Part shown: one piece after another, positions 15,267-23,503 of the stretch
Layout: the number at the start of each line of letters is the position of its first letter
Position numbering within the stretch: position 1 is the stretch's first letter
Source: an uncultured Prevotellaceae bacterium
GTDB lineage: Bacteria; Bacteroidota; Bacteroidia; Bacteroidales; Bacteroidaceae
Assembly (NCBI GenBank): GCA_900317305.1
Contig: ONGG01000002.1
Coordinates: forward strand, 1-64,000
DNA: 64,000 nucleotides
Direction of reading: 5' to 3'
Translations under genes and position numbers: made by a program
The notes under the pieces: generated by a model
Told to the model about the DNA's origin: nothing
Databases searched by the model: none
The model's input: only the letters and a program-made list of their open reading frames with translations

Positions 15267-18074
15267 CTATTGCTTGCGCATCTGGGTGGGAGTGACCCCA
15301 TATTGCTGCTTGAAAGCCTTGGTGAAATAGCCGCCTTCTTCAAATCCACACAGCACGGCTATTTCAGAAACGGATTTGTCGGGTTGGGAAATGAGCATCT
15401 CGCGGGCTTTCTCCAGACGAAGGTGCATGAGATAGGCCACGGTGGTCTCTCCTGTGATGGCATACACCTTCCGGCGCAGTTGCTTGCTGCTTAGGCAAAG
15501 TCGTGAGGCAATGGTCTCCACATCGACATTGCCCGTCGACATCTGCTCGAGCACAACGGCATTGATGCGGTCGAGGAAAGCCTGCTCGTTGTCGGGCAAC
15601 TTGTTCGCTTCTGTCATCTGACCACTGGTCATGGCCTGGGAGAAACGCTCGCGAAGCATCTTCCTCTGCGAGATGAGGCGTTCGGTCCATACCAGCAGTT
15701 CGTTGGCATGGAAGGGTTTGGTGAGGTAGGCGTCGGCTCCGGTCCGCAGACTCCTGATACGGTCGTCCTCGCTGCTCTTTGCCGTCACCATGATGAATGG
15801 AATGTGTGAGAGCAGGTCGTTGGAGCGAACAGCCTCGCAAAGTTGGAACCCATCGAGGCCGGGCATCATCAAGTCGCTGATGATGAGGTCGGGCACTTGG
15901 GCCTGTGCCACCTGAAGCCCTTTCTCTCCATCCTTGGCATAGAGCACGGTGTATTGGCTGCCGAACAGCGAACCGATGTATTCTATCACGTCGCTGTTGT
16001 CCTCTACAATGAGGATCTTCGTGCCCGTGGGGTTCTCTTCATGGTCGTCGGTAGTGTTGTCCACGATGTCGTCTACCGACTCTGGCTGGTGGGTGTTCTC
16101 ATCCACTTCGAAGAGCGGATAGTCGTTTTTGTTGGCGGGGATGGGCAGGGATACGGTGAACGTGCTGCCCTTGCCTTCCGTGCTCTTCACCTCGATGGTG
16201 CCGCCCACAAGGTCGACCACTTGCTTCACCAGCGACAGGCCTACGCCCACACTGATGCGGGTGGGGTTGTCGTGACCAGTGTAGAATTCCTCGAAGATAT
16301 GGGGTAGAGACGCTTCGCTGATGCCGATACCGGTGTCGGTGATGGTGAAGAGGAAACGCTCGTCGCCTACCGAGGTGACCAGCATCACATTGCCTCCCTC
16401 ATTGGTGAATTTCAGGGAGTTGGAGATGAGGTTGTATACAATCTTGTTGTAGTAGTCGGGAACGAAGGCAATGTCGGCCGACTTCTGCTCAGGCAGGTAG
16501 TGGAGGCCCACGCCACGGCTCTTGGCCAGACTCATGAAACTATCGACCAGCGTTTCGGTATAGGCCACGATGTCGCCATGCCGCCACTCGATGTCGTCTC
16601 TGTGGTCGGACCTGATCTTGGCGATGTCGAGCAACTGGTTGGTGAGCCGCTGCATGTGGTATCCATTGCGCTTGATGACACTGGCGGCCTTGCGCACCTC
16701 TTCGGTGGATGAGGCGCGGCCTTCCTCAATGTTGTCGCTCAGTCCGATGATCACAGTGAGAGGAGTGCGGAACTCGTGGGTGACTTTGGTGAAGAAGTCG
16801 AGGCGCATCTTCTGGTGGCGCTTCATCATCTCGTTGGCCTTGGTCTTGGAGCGGAGCACATAGTAGAGCACGCTGAGCAGGGCCACCAGCAAGGCCACCG
16901 CCAGGATGAAGATGATGATCGACAGACGGAATTGGTGCTTGTGGGCCTTGTTCTCCTCGCTCAGCAACTGGTTGCGCTGTTCGGTCTCTTGGTTGTGATA
17001 GATGGCGCGAAACTCACTCAGCATGTTGGCCGTGTCGTCCTGGTACATCGAGTCACTCAGTTCGGCATATCTCTCAAGGTGCTTGTAGGCCCTTGTGGGG
17101 TCGGAGTCTTGCAGTGCCTCGGCGATGCCTTTGTGCGTGTTTTTCTCCACAAAGCGGTTGCCTGTCTGGTGGCAGATGTCGAGGGCTTTGTTGAAGTGCT
17201 CCACGGCCTGGTTGTCATTGCCTTCGCGATGGCAGAGCAGTCCCATCTGGAAGTGGCTGATGGAGAGAGAGTTGAGATTGGTGCTGCGCTCGAGCACGGG
17301 GATGGCTTTCTCAAGTCGCTCGCGCGCTTGGCGGTATTGTCCTAGTTTGATGTATGCGTTGGCCATCTGCGACAGGCGTACGGCGGCTTTCTCCTCGCGG
17401 CCCGCGGAGTGGTCGATATTGTAGGCCTTGGTGGCGTAATCGAGCGCCTTCGTGGGGTTGCCATAGTGAAGGAGGGCTTCCGACGCGATGCCATACCGGA
17501 TGGCGAGTTTGTCGTCACGCCCCAGTTGCTTCTCCACCTCGACGGCTCTTTCGGCAAACTCGGCGGCCTGCTCGTATTGTTTGGTGCTGATATAGATGGC
17601 GGCCAGGTTGTTCATCGACGAACTGATGTTCTCCTTGTTTCCACTTTTCAGGTCGAGCTCGTAGCATTTCCTCTGGTAGGCAAGGGCCTCGTGGAACTTT
17701 CCTTTCCGCTGCAGGGTGACGCTGATGGTGCTCAGGCAGTCGTTGTAGAACTCGCTGTCCACATCCTTGTTGTTGTAGTTTAGCGCCTTGCGGCAATAGA
17801 TATAGGCGCTGTCGTATTGCGACCTCTCGTTGTAGGCCACCCCCATGAGGTAGTAGACGTAGAAATCGATGGTGGCCGGACGGGTGTGCGCGCTGAAATG
17901 CAGCAGGGTGTCGGTGGTCTCCTCGCCCTTCAGGACGGCAAACAATTGGTTGGCAAGATTGACTTTCTCGCTCCCATGAGCACGTTGGAATTGGCTGAAC
18001 AGCTGGTCGGCGCTCTCGCCCATTGAGATGAGGGTGAGACCGGTCATGAGGACAAGGCACAGGAGTCTTCGCAT
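15267..18074 (-). CDS. TPR hybrid two-component sensor/response regulator with AraC output
   Basis: The product has 935 residues. A signal peptide (residues 1-20) and about eight TPR-like helical repeats (25-350) form a periplasmic sensor. A membrane segment at about 383-404 leads to a HisKA domain with HEFRTPLT (phospho-accepting His near 433). The ATPase domain has NLISNSLKFTNEGG, DTGIGI and GVGLSLV. A receiver domain has ILIVEDN and the phospho-acceptor Asp in ISDLMMPG near 731, and an AraC-type HTH occupies residues 805-935. All signalling steps are therefore in one chain, as in Bacteroides HTCS proteins, but with TPRs instead of the usual Reg_prop propeller. It lies 70 nt after gyrB on the same strand, behind that gene's terminator. 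Confidence 0.93.
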   Translation of the reverse strand: MRRLLCLVLMTGLTLISMGESADQLFSQFQRAHGSEKVNLANQLFAVLKGEETTDTLLHFSAHTRPATIDFYVYYLMGVAYNERSQYDSAYIYCRKALNYNNKDVDSEFYNDCLSTISVTLQRKGKFHEALAYQRKCYELDLKSGNKENISSSMNNLAAIYISTKQYEQAAEFAERAVEVEKQLGRDDKLAIRYGIASEALLHYGNPTKALDYATKAYNIDHSAGREEKAAVRLSQMANAYIKLGQYRQARERLEKAIPVLERSTNLNSLSISHFQMGLLCHREGNDNQAVEHFNKALDICHQTGNRFVEKNTHKGIAEALQDSDPTRAYKHLERYAELSDSMYQDDTANMLSEFRAIYHNQETEQRNQLLSEENKAHKHQFRLSIIIFILAVALLVALLSVLYYVLRSKTKANEMMKRHQKMRLDFFTKVTHEFRTPLTVIIGLSDNIEEGRASSTEEVRKAASVIKRNGYHMQRLTNQLLDIAKIRSDHRDDIEWRHGDIVAYTETLVDSFMSLAKSRGVGLHYLPEQKSADIAFVPDYYNKIVYNLISNSLKFTNEGGNVMLVTSVGDERFLFTITDTGIGISEASLPHIFEEFYTGHDNPTRISVGVGLSLVKQVVDLVGGTIEVKSTEGKGSTFTVSLPIPANKNDYPLFEVDENTHQPESVDDIVDNTTDDHEENPTGTKILIVEDNSDVIEYIGSLFGSQYTVLYAKDGEKGLQVAQAQVPDLIISDLMMPGLDGFQLCEAVRSNDLLSHIPFIMVTAKSSEDDRIRSLRTGADAYLTKPFHANELLVWTERLISQRKMLRERFSQAMTSGQMTEANKLPDNEQAFLDRINAVVLEQMSTGNVDVETIASRLCLSSKQLRRKVYAITGETTVAYLMHLRLEKAREMLISQPDKSVSEIAVLCGFEEGGYFTKAFKQQYGVTPTQMRKQ

Positions 18075-18098
18075 GGCGGTGGACTTGGTGATGAAACG

Positions 18099-18127
18099 AA
18101 AGAGGGTGTGCGTGGCACACCCTCTTT
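18099..18127 (-). terminator. gyrB terminator / leader hairpin of the sensor gene
   Basis: A perfect 12-bp stem (AAAGAGGGTGTG with CACACCCTCTTT, 5-nt loop) begins 17 nt after the gyrB stop. On the minus strand it continues into TTTCGTTT. Only 24 nt separate it from the start codon of the sensor gene, so it also lies in that gene's leader. Confidence 0.8.
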
Positions 18128-18143
18128 GTATGGTTGTTGTTTG

Positions 18144-20114
18144 TTATGCGTCGATGTTGGCGTAAGTGGCGTTGGCCTCGATGAACTCGCGGCGGGGCTC
18201 CACATCGTCGCCCATCAGCATCGAGAAAATCTCGTCGGCCTCGGCGGCATTCTCTATGCTCACCCGCTTCAGCAGGCGGGTCTCAGGATTCATGGTGGTG
18301 TCCCAAAGTTGCTCGGGGTTCATCTCTCCCAGACCTTTGTAGCGGGTGGTGTGGATGCTGGTGCCCTCCACGCCATCGCCATACTTGTCGAGGAATGCCT
18401 GACGCTGCTGGTCGGTGTAGCAGTATTCCTTCACCTTGTTCTTGTAGGTGCAGAGGTAGAGCGGGGGAGTGGCGATATAGAGGTGGCCTTCCTGGATGAC
18501 CCTAGGCATGAAACGGTAGAAGAGGGTCATGATGAGGGTGTCGATGTGTGAGCCATCGACATCGGCGTCGGTCATGATGATGATCTTGTCGTAGCGCAGC
18601 TTGTCGATGTTGGCCTCCTTGTCGCCTTCGCCGTCAACGCCGAAGCGAACGCCGATACTCTGGATGATGTTCATCACCGACTCGCTCTCAAACACCTTGT
18701 GCCACATCACTTTCTCCACATTCAGGATTTTTCCACGAAGCGGGAGGATGGCCTGGGTGTAGCGGTCGCGGCCCTGCTTGGCGCTGCCGCCGGCCGAGTC
18801 GCCCTCTACAAGGAAAATCTCGCACTCTTTCGGGTCTTTGTTGGAGCAGTCGGCCAACTTGCCTGGCAGTCCGCCTCCCGACATCACGTTCTTGCGCTGC
18901 ACGCTCTCGCGGGCCTTGCGGGCGGCGATACGTGCGGTGGCGGCAAGCACCACCTTGTCGCAAATCTGCTTGGCCTCCTTGGGATGCTCCTCAAGATAGA
19001 TGGAAAGCGCCTCGCCCACAGCCTGTTGCACGGCACCGGTCACCTCGCTGTTGCCCAACTTCGTCTTCGTCTGACCTTCAAACTGTGGTTCAGCCACCTT
19101 AATCGAAATCACGGCGGTAAGTCCCTCGCGGAAGTCCTCGCCGGCAATCTCGATCTTCGCTTTCTCTATCTGTTTTGAAATCACAGGGTCGTTGTCGGCG
19201 TATTTCTTCAGCGTGCGGGTGAGGGCCATGCGGAATCCCATCAGGTGGGTTCCACCCTCTATGGTGTTGATGTTGTTCACATAAGAGTGGATGTTCTCGG
19301 CATAGTCGGTGTTGTACATCACGGCCACCTCGATGGGGATGCCCTGTTTCTCGGTCTTCAGGTAGATGACGTCGTCGAAAAGATGGGTGCGGTGACGGTC
19401 GATGAACCGCACAAATTCCTTCAGGCCTTCCTTGGCGTGGAACACCTCCTGGCGGGTATTGCCGTTGTCGTCGGGACGCAGGTCGGTAAGAGTGATGGTA
19501 ATGCCGGCGTTCAGGTAGGCCAACTCGCGCATGCGTCGGGCGATGATGTCGTATTGGTAGACCGTGGTGGTGAAAATGGTCTTGTCGGGCCAGAACTGCT
19601 GGCGCGTGCCTTGCTTGTCGGTGGTGCCTACCACACGTACGGGATAGAGGGCATGGCCCTTCTCGTATTCCTGCTGGTAGATCTTGCCGTCGCGGAACAC
19701 CTGCGAGAGCATGCGCGAGGAGAGGGCGTTGACGCAACTCACACCCACACCATGCAGACCACCGCTCACCTTGTAGGATCCTTTGTCGAACTTTCCTCCG
19801 GCATGGAGCACGGTCATCACCACCTCGAGGGCCGACTTGTGCAGTTTCTTGTGCTCGTCGACGGGGATGCCACGGCCATTATCCTGCACGGTGATGGAGT
19901 TGTCTTCGTTGATGGTCACCTCGATGTGCGTGCAGTAGCCTGCCATCGCCTCGTCGATGGAGTTGTCGACGGTCTCGTTGACCAAATGATGAAGTCCTTT
20001 CTCACTGATGTCGCCAATATACATGGCAGGGCGCTTCCTTACGGCCTCCAAACCTTCAAGCACCTGGATGTTTTTCGCAGAATAATTGCTCTCGTTCTGT
20101 TGTGTCTCTTGCAT
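18144..20114 (-). CDS. gyrB: DNA gyrase subunit B
   Basis: The product has 656 residues, the length usual for Bacteroidota GyrB. The GHKL ATPase has the magnesium Asn block ETVDNSIDEAMAGYC, DNGRGIPVDEH and GGLHGVGVSCVNALS. The transducer domain follows, and then the TOPRIM domain with LVEGDSAGGSAKQGRDR, PLRGKILNVEK and the metal-binding DADVDGSHI. The C-terminal tail has GLGEMNPEQLWDTTM. GyrB supplies ATP-driven strand passage for negative supercoiling together with GyrA, which is not in this window. The QGRDR context favours GyrB over ParE. It is preceded by a -7 element and followed by a strong terminator. Confidence 0.95.
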   Translation of the reverse strand: MQETQQNESNYSAKNIQVLEGLEAVRKRPAMYIGDISEKGLHHLVNETVDNSIDEAMAGYCTHIEVTINEDNSITVQDNGRGIPVDEHKKLHKSALEVVMTVLHAGGKFDKGSYKVSGGLHGVGVSCVNALSSRMLSQVFRDGKIYQQEYEKGHALYPVRVVGTTDKQGTRQQFWPDKTIFTTTVYQYDIIARRMRELAYLNAGITITLTDLRPDDNGNTRQEVFHAKEGLKEFVRFIDRHRTHLFDDVIYLKTEKQGIPIEVAVMYNTDYAENIHSYVNNINTIEGGTHLMGFRMALTRTLKKYADNDPVISKQIEKAKIEIAGEDFREGLTAVISIKVAEPQFEGQTKTKLGNSEVTGAVQQAVGEALSIYLEEHPKEAKQICDKVVLAATARIAARKARESVQRKNVMSGGGLPGKLADCSNKDPKECEIFLVEGDSAGGSAKQGRDRYTQAILPLRGKILNVEKVMWHKVFESESVMNIIQSIGVRFGVDGEGDKEANIDKLRYDKIIIMTDADVDGSHIDTLIMTLFYRFMPRVIQEGHLYIATPPLYLCTYKNKVKEYCYTDQQRQAFLDKYGDGVEGTSIHTTRYKGLGEMNPEQLWDTTMNPETRLLKRVSIENAAEADEIFSMLMGDDVEPRREFIEANATYANIDA

Positions 20115-20184
20115 TTTTGTCTTGCTGAATAAGCCGCCATGAAACAGTGGCGGATGGCTGTATGCCTGTTGTTGAATATAGGTG

Positions 20185-20192
20185 CAAAATTA
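20185..20192 (-). promoter_or_regulatory. -7 element of gyrB
   Basis: TAATTTTG on the minus strand is about 70 nt upstream of the gyrB start. The region upstream is A-rich and lacks an exact TTTG at the proper distance, so the promoter is only half supported. The rest of the 20115-20382 gap shows no gene. Confidence 0.4.
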
Positions 20193-20382
20193 CAAAAAAA
20201 CGGGGAGAAAAAAGAAAGAAAAATGGCAAAAAAACATAAAAAAGAAGCCAGTTTTGGCGCCTTTTTCTGGTGTGCCGATTTTTGGGGTGGAGCGCGGCTG
20301 AAAATGATGGTTTCAGGCCCGTTTCATGAGTGTTCTGGATGGCGCCGAACGCCTTTCGGCCTTGTGTGCAGGCCAACGAAAA

Positions 20383-20409
20383 AAGGGCTGCAATCTCATT
20401 GCAGCCCTT
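20383..20409 (-). terminator. rpsT terminator
   Basis: AAGGGCTGCAA (20383-20393) pairs with TTGCAGCCCTT (20399-20409), an 11-bp stem with a 5-nt loop, followed on the minus strand by a T-run. It lies about 20 nt past the rpsT stop codon. Confidence 0.9.
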
Positions 20410-20430
20410 CGTATTCTTGTCGCCAAGGAT

Positions 20431-20685
20431 TTACGCCATCTTGTTGATCTGGCGCGAGAGGCTCGACTTCAGGTTAGCGGCCTTGTTCTTGTGGATGATG
20501 TTGGTCTTTGCCAACTTATCCAGCATCTTCTGCACGCTGGGGTAAAGCTTCGCAGCCTCGTCCTTGTTGGTCATAGCACGCAACTTGCGTACGGCATTAC
20601 GCATGGTCTTGGCGTAATACTTGTTGTGAAGTTGCTTCTTCTTGTCCTGGCGGATTCTTTTGAGTGATGATTTGTGATTTGCCAT
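20431..20685 (-). CDS. rpsT: 30S ribosomal protein S20
   Basis: The product has 84 residues from the ATG at 20683-20685. The S20 signature is clear: [24 protein letters not shown] at the N-terminus (residues 1-24), [13 protein letters not shown], and the C-terminal [22 protein letters not shown]20 is an all-helical primary binder of 16S rRNA. It lies directly downstream of the tRNA-Glu gene on the same strand, and the only visible promoter precedes the tRNA. The two are therefore likely one transcript cut by RNases P and Z. Confidence 0.97.
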   Translation of the reverse strand: MANHKSSLKRIRQDKKKQLHNKYYAKTMRNAVRKLRAMTNKDEAAKLYPSVQKMLDKLAKTNIIHKNKAANLKSSLSRQINKMA

Positions 20686-20719
20686 CTTTGTGTATATTTC
20701 GCGTTTTTTTACTGTTGAG

Positions 20720-20791
20720 TAGTCCATAGCAGAGTCGAACTGCTCTTTAGAGAATGAAAATCTCTCGTCCTAACCGATAGACGAATGGACC
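20720..20791 (-). tRNA. tRNA-Glu (anticodon TTC)
   Basis: A 72-nt cloverleaf can be drawn on the minus strand. The acceptor GGTCCAT pairs with ATGGACT (first pair G-U). The D-arm includes CGGTTAGGACG, the anticodon stem AGAGA/TCTCT encloses loop TTTTCAT with anticodon TTC, and the T-arm GCAG-TTCGACT-CTGC has its invariant TTCGA loop. The discriminator base is A at 20720, and CCA is not encoded. Confidence 0.95.
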
Positions 20792-20811
20792 ATAGACTTG
20801 TTTTGCGGATG

Positions 20812-20842
20812 CAAAGGTACTGCTTTTTCGGCATCCCACAAA
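20812..20842 (-). promoter_or_regulatory. promoter of the tRNA-Glu/rpsT unit
   Basis: On the minus strand TTTG (20839-20842), a 19-nt spacer and TACCTTTG (20812-20819) make a consensus promoter about 20 nt upstream of the tRNA 5' end. Confidence 0.8.
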
Positions 20843-20901
20843 ATTTTCGGCAAAAATTTTTTCCTTTTTGCCTCATTTTGCGATATTTGTGGGCACGGAG
20901 C

Positions 20902-20932
20902 TTTGTTTTTCCATGGTTTTCTTGTAATTTTA
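20902..20932 (+). promoter_or_regulatory. recO promoter giving a very short leader
   Basis: TTTG (20902-20905), a 19-nt spacer and TAATTTTA (20925-20932, one base off consensus) lie directly before recO. The first ATG is only 6 nt beyond the -7 element, so the mRNA would be leaderless or nearly so. Confidence 0.5.
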
Positions 20933-20937
20933 CCCCC

Positions 20938-21666
20938 ATGATGATGACAAGAACAAAGGCTGTGGTATTGCGTACGGTGAGGTATGGCGACTCATCGCTC
21001 GTGGTCGACATGCTTACCGAGCAACAGGGTAGGGTGGCTTTCATGGTGAAGGTGAGCAAGTCGGCGCATGGCAAGATGCGCAAGCAGTTGTTCCAACCCC
21101 TCAATGTGGTGGAGGTGGATTTTGACTTGCGGCTGAAAGCCTCGCTCCAGCGGTTGCGCGACATCCGTATGGCCGTGCCCCTTTCGTCGCTTCATCTCGA
21201 CCCCTACAAACTGTCGATTGGAATGTTCCTGGCCGAGTTTCTCTCTCATGCCACACGCGACGAGCACGACAACCAGTTGCTCTATCAGTTTGTGGAGTCG
21301 AGCATCCTATGGCTCGACGAGGTGGGGCAGGGTTTTTCCAACTTTCATCTTGTCTTCATGATCCGCCTTACGCGCTTTATCGGTTTCTTTCCCAATACTG
21401 AGGAAATGGAACCGCAGGCTTATTTCGACCTGATCAATGGCTGCTTCTCATCCACTCCGCCGCCCCATGCCCATTTCCTGATGCCTGCTGAGGCAGGAAA
21501 GATTGGTCTTCTGATGAGGCTCAACTACAAAACAATGCACCTCTGCGCAATGTCGCGCGCGGAGCGCAACCGTTGCACAGAGGTGATTCTGGAGTTCTAC
21601 AGGCTTCATGTGCCGGGATTTCCCGAAATGAAGTCGCTGGAGGTGTTACGTCAGTTGTTTGATTAG
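20938..21666 (+). CDS. recO: DNA repair protein RecO
   Basis: The product has 242 residues from the first of three consecutive ATG codons (20938, 20941, 20944). Any of them could be used. The N-terminal OB-fold has TKAVVLRTVRYGDSSLVVDMLTEQ-GRVAFMVKV, followed by the helical RecO core with LYKLS-like and LTRFIGFFPN segments. The C-terminal part lacks the four-cysteine zinc knuckle of some RecO proteins, as is usual in Bacteroidota. RecO anneals single strands and loads RecA with RecR in gap repair. Its 3' end overlaps the convergent yqeY gene by 4 bp. Confidence 0.9.
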   Translation: MMMTRTKAVVLRTVRYGDSSLVVDMLTEQQGRVAFMVKVSKSAHGKMRKQLFQPLNVVEVDFDLRLKASLQRLRDIRMAVPLSSLHLDPYKLSIGMFLAEFLSHATRDEHDNQLLYQFVESSILWLDEVGQGFSNFHLVFMIRLTRFIGFFPNTEEMEPQAYFDLINGCFSSTPPPHAHFLMPAEAGKIGLLMRLNYKTMHLCAMSRAERNRCTEVILEFYRLHVPGFPEMKSLEVLRQLFD

Positions 21667-22112
21667 GAGAGCAGGCGGCGTACAACGGCCGAGATGGCAC
21701 GTCCGTCGGCCTTGCCGGCCATCTGCTTGCTGGCCATGCCCATCACCTTGCCCATGTCCTTCATGCTGGAGGCTCCGGTGGCGGCGATGATTTCGCGCAC
21801 CTGGGCCTCGATCTCGGCCTCGCCGAGTTGCTGGGGCAGGTAGCTCTCGATGACGGCTACCTGTGCCAACTCGCTGTCGGCCAGGTCCTGACGGTTTTGC
21901 TGGGCGAAGGTGGCTGCCGACTCTCTTCCTTGCTTGGCCAGTTTCTGGATGATTTTCAGCGCATCGGCATCTTCAAGGGTGTCGTTGGCTCCCGGAGCCG
22001 TCTTGGCCTCAAGAAACACCTTCTTGATATTGCGGAGCGTGTCGAGGCGCACCCTGTCGCGGGCTTTCATTGCAGCCTTGATGTCCTCACTGATCTGTTC
22101 GAAAAGTGTCAT
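21663..22112 (-). CDS. yqeY: GatB/YqeY-domain protein
   Basis: The product has 149 residues, the standard YqeY length. It opens MTLFEQISEDIKAAMKARDRVRLDTLRNI and carries the all-helical YqeY pattern ending DMGKVMGMASKQMAGKADGRAISAVVRRLL, as in the tail domain of GatB. That domain binds tRNA in the amidotransferase, but the role of the free-standing protein is unclear. It starts 12 nt after ftsZ and is probably the last gene of the division cluster transcript. Confidence 0.93.
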   Translation of the reverse strand: MTLFEQISEDIKAAMKARDRVRLDTLRNIKKVFLEAKTAPGANDTLEDADALKIIQKLAKQGRESAATFAQQNRQDLADSELAQVAVIESYLPQQLGEAEIEAQVREIIAATGASSMKDMGKVMGMASKQMAGKADGRAISAVVRRLLS

Positions 22113-22124
22113 GGCGTCAATAGT

Positions 22125-23444
22125 TTAGAAAACGATTTTGCCCGTGCCCTCACCACTGTTGTCCTTGCCGGCCGACTCGTTGGTCTCGCCGTCGGCCTGA
22201 GTGCGGATGTCGTCGAGGTTCTGACGGGTACGGCGGCAGGTCGGTGTACTCTCGATAGAGAGAATCACGTCTTCGTTGTCGAGGTCTTCCTGGTTGAAGA
22301 TGAAGATGTTTTTCGGGCGCTTCGACGGTTTGCCGTCGTGGCCATAGTAGCGGTCGCGACGCTCGTCTTTCTGCTGCTGCTCCTCGGCTTCCTGTGCCTG
22401 TCTGCGCATCTGCTCGGCTGTGGTGGTGTTGATGAGGTGCTCGCTCATCATGTCGACATTCTCGATGCCGAAGCCGGTGGCGAGGATGGTGACTTTCACC
22501 TTCTTGCCCAGTTCTGGATCGACGGCAAGACCCCATTTGATCTCGAAGTTGTCGCCAAACTGTGCCATGAAGTCGTTGACGTCGGTCATCTCCTCCATCA
22601 TCAGTCCGCTGGAGCCCTTCTCGTTCGAGAAGGTGATGCTGAGCAGGATCTTCTTCGAGTTGAACACGTCGTTGTTGTTGAGCAGCGGTGAGTTGAGTGC
22701 ATCGTCGATGGCTTTCTTCACACGGCCCTCGCCCTCGCCGAATCCTGTGCTCATGATGGCTACGCCACCGTCCTTGAGCACGGTCTTCACGTCGTTGAAG
22801 TCGAGGTTGATGAGTCCGTGAACGGTGATGATCTCGGAGATGCTGCGGGCAGCAACGCTCAGCGTGTCGTCGGCCTTGGCAAAGGCATTGAGCACTCCCA
22901 GTTCGGGATAGATCTCGCGCAGGCGCTCGTTGTTGATCACGAGAAGGGCGTCGACGTGCTTGGCCATCTCTTCCACACCGTCGAGAGCCTGGTCGATCTT
23001 GCGCTTGCCCTCAAAACGGAAGGGGATGGTGACGATACCCACGGTGAGAATGCCCATCTCCTTGGAGATGCGAGCGATAACAGGAGCGGCTCCGGTGCCG
23101 GTTCCACCACCCATACCAGCGGTGATGAAGGCCATCTTGGTGCCGTCGTCGAGCATGCGGCGCAGTGCGTCCTCGCTCTCCTCGGCGGCCTTGCGGGCGC
23201 GCTCGGGCTTGTTGCCGGCTCCCAGACCCTCGGTGCCCAACTGCAAGTGCACGGGTACGGGGGAGTCGTTGAGTGCCTGGCGGTCGGTGTTGCAGAGCAC
23301 GAAGGTGACGTCGTGGATACCCTCACGGTACATATGGTTCACGGCGTTGCCACCGCCACCGCCCACGCCGATGACTTTGATGATACTATTCTCTTTTGGG
23401 AGGTCGGGAAAATCGAGTGCCTCTGGTTTATCTTTGACTGGCAT
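22125..23444 (-). CDS. ftsZ: cell division protein FtsZ
   Basis: The product has 439 residues. The tubulin-type GTPase has GVGGGGGNAVNHM near residue 25, the signature GMGGGTGTGAAPVIARI near 110, and the catalytic T7 loop GLINLDFNDVKTVL near 210. Residues after about 330 form the variable linker, rich in Q, E, K and D. The extreme tail RTRQNLDDIRTQAD...GKIVF would be the partner-binding peptide but differs from the classic DIPxFL form. FtsZ polymerises into the division ring and is anchored here by the FtsA encoded just upstream. Confidence 0.97.
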   Translation of the reverse strand: MPVKDKPEALDFPDLPKENSIIKVIGVGGGGGNAVNHMYREGIHDVTFVLCNTDRQALNDSPVPVHLQLGTEGLGAGNKPERARKAAEESEDALRRMLDDGTKMAFITAGMGGGTGTGAAPVIARISKEMGILTVGIVTIPFRFEGKRKIDQALDGVEEMAKHVDALLVINNERLREIYPELGVLNAFAKADDTLSVAARSISEIITVHGLINLDFNDVKTVLKDGGVAIMSTGFGEGEGRVKKAIDDALNSPLLNNNDVFNSKKILLSITFSNEKGSSGLMMEEMTDVNDFMAQFGDNFEIKWGLAVDPELGKKVKVTILATGFGIENVDMMSEHLINTTTAEQMRRQAQEAEEQQQKDERRDRYYGHDGKPSKRPKNIFIFNQEDLDNEDVILSIESTPTCRRTRQNLDDIRTQADGETNESAGKDNSGEGTGKIVF

Positions 23445-23503
23445 ATACGTTATTATTTTGTATGTGTGTGACTTTTAGTTTGCTGATTTTGTTTCCACCT
23501 GTT

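Noticed and set aside
15083..15349. 88-residue minus-strand frame
   Set aside because: It overlaps the 3' end of the hybrid sensor gene in another frame, and its sequence shows no domain or signal.
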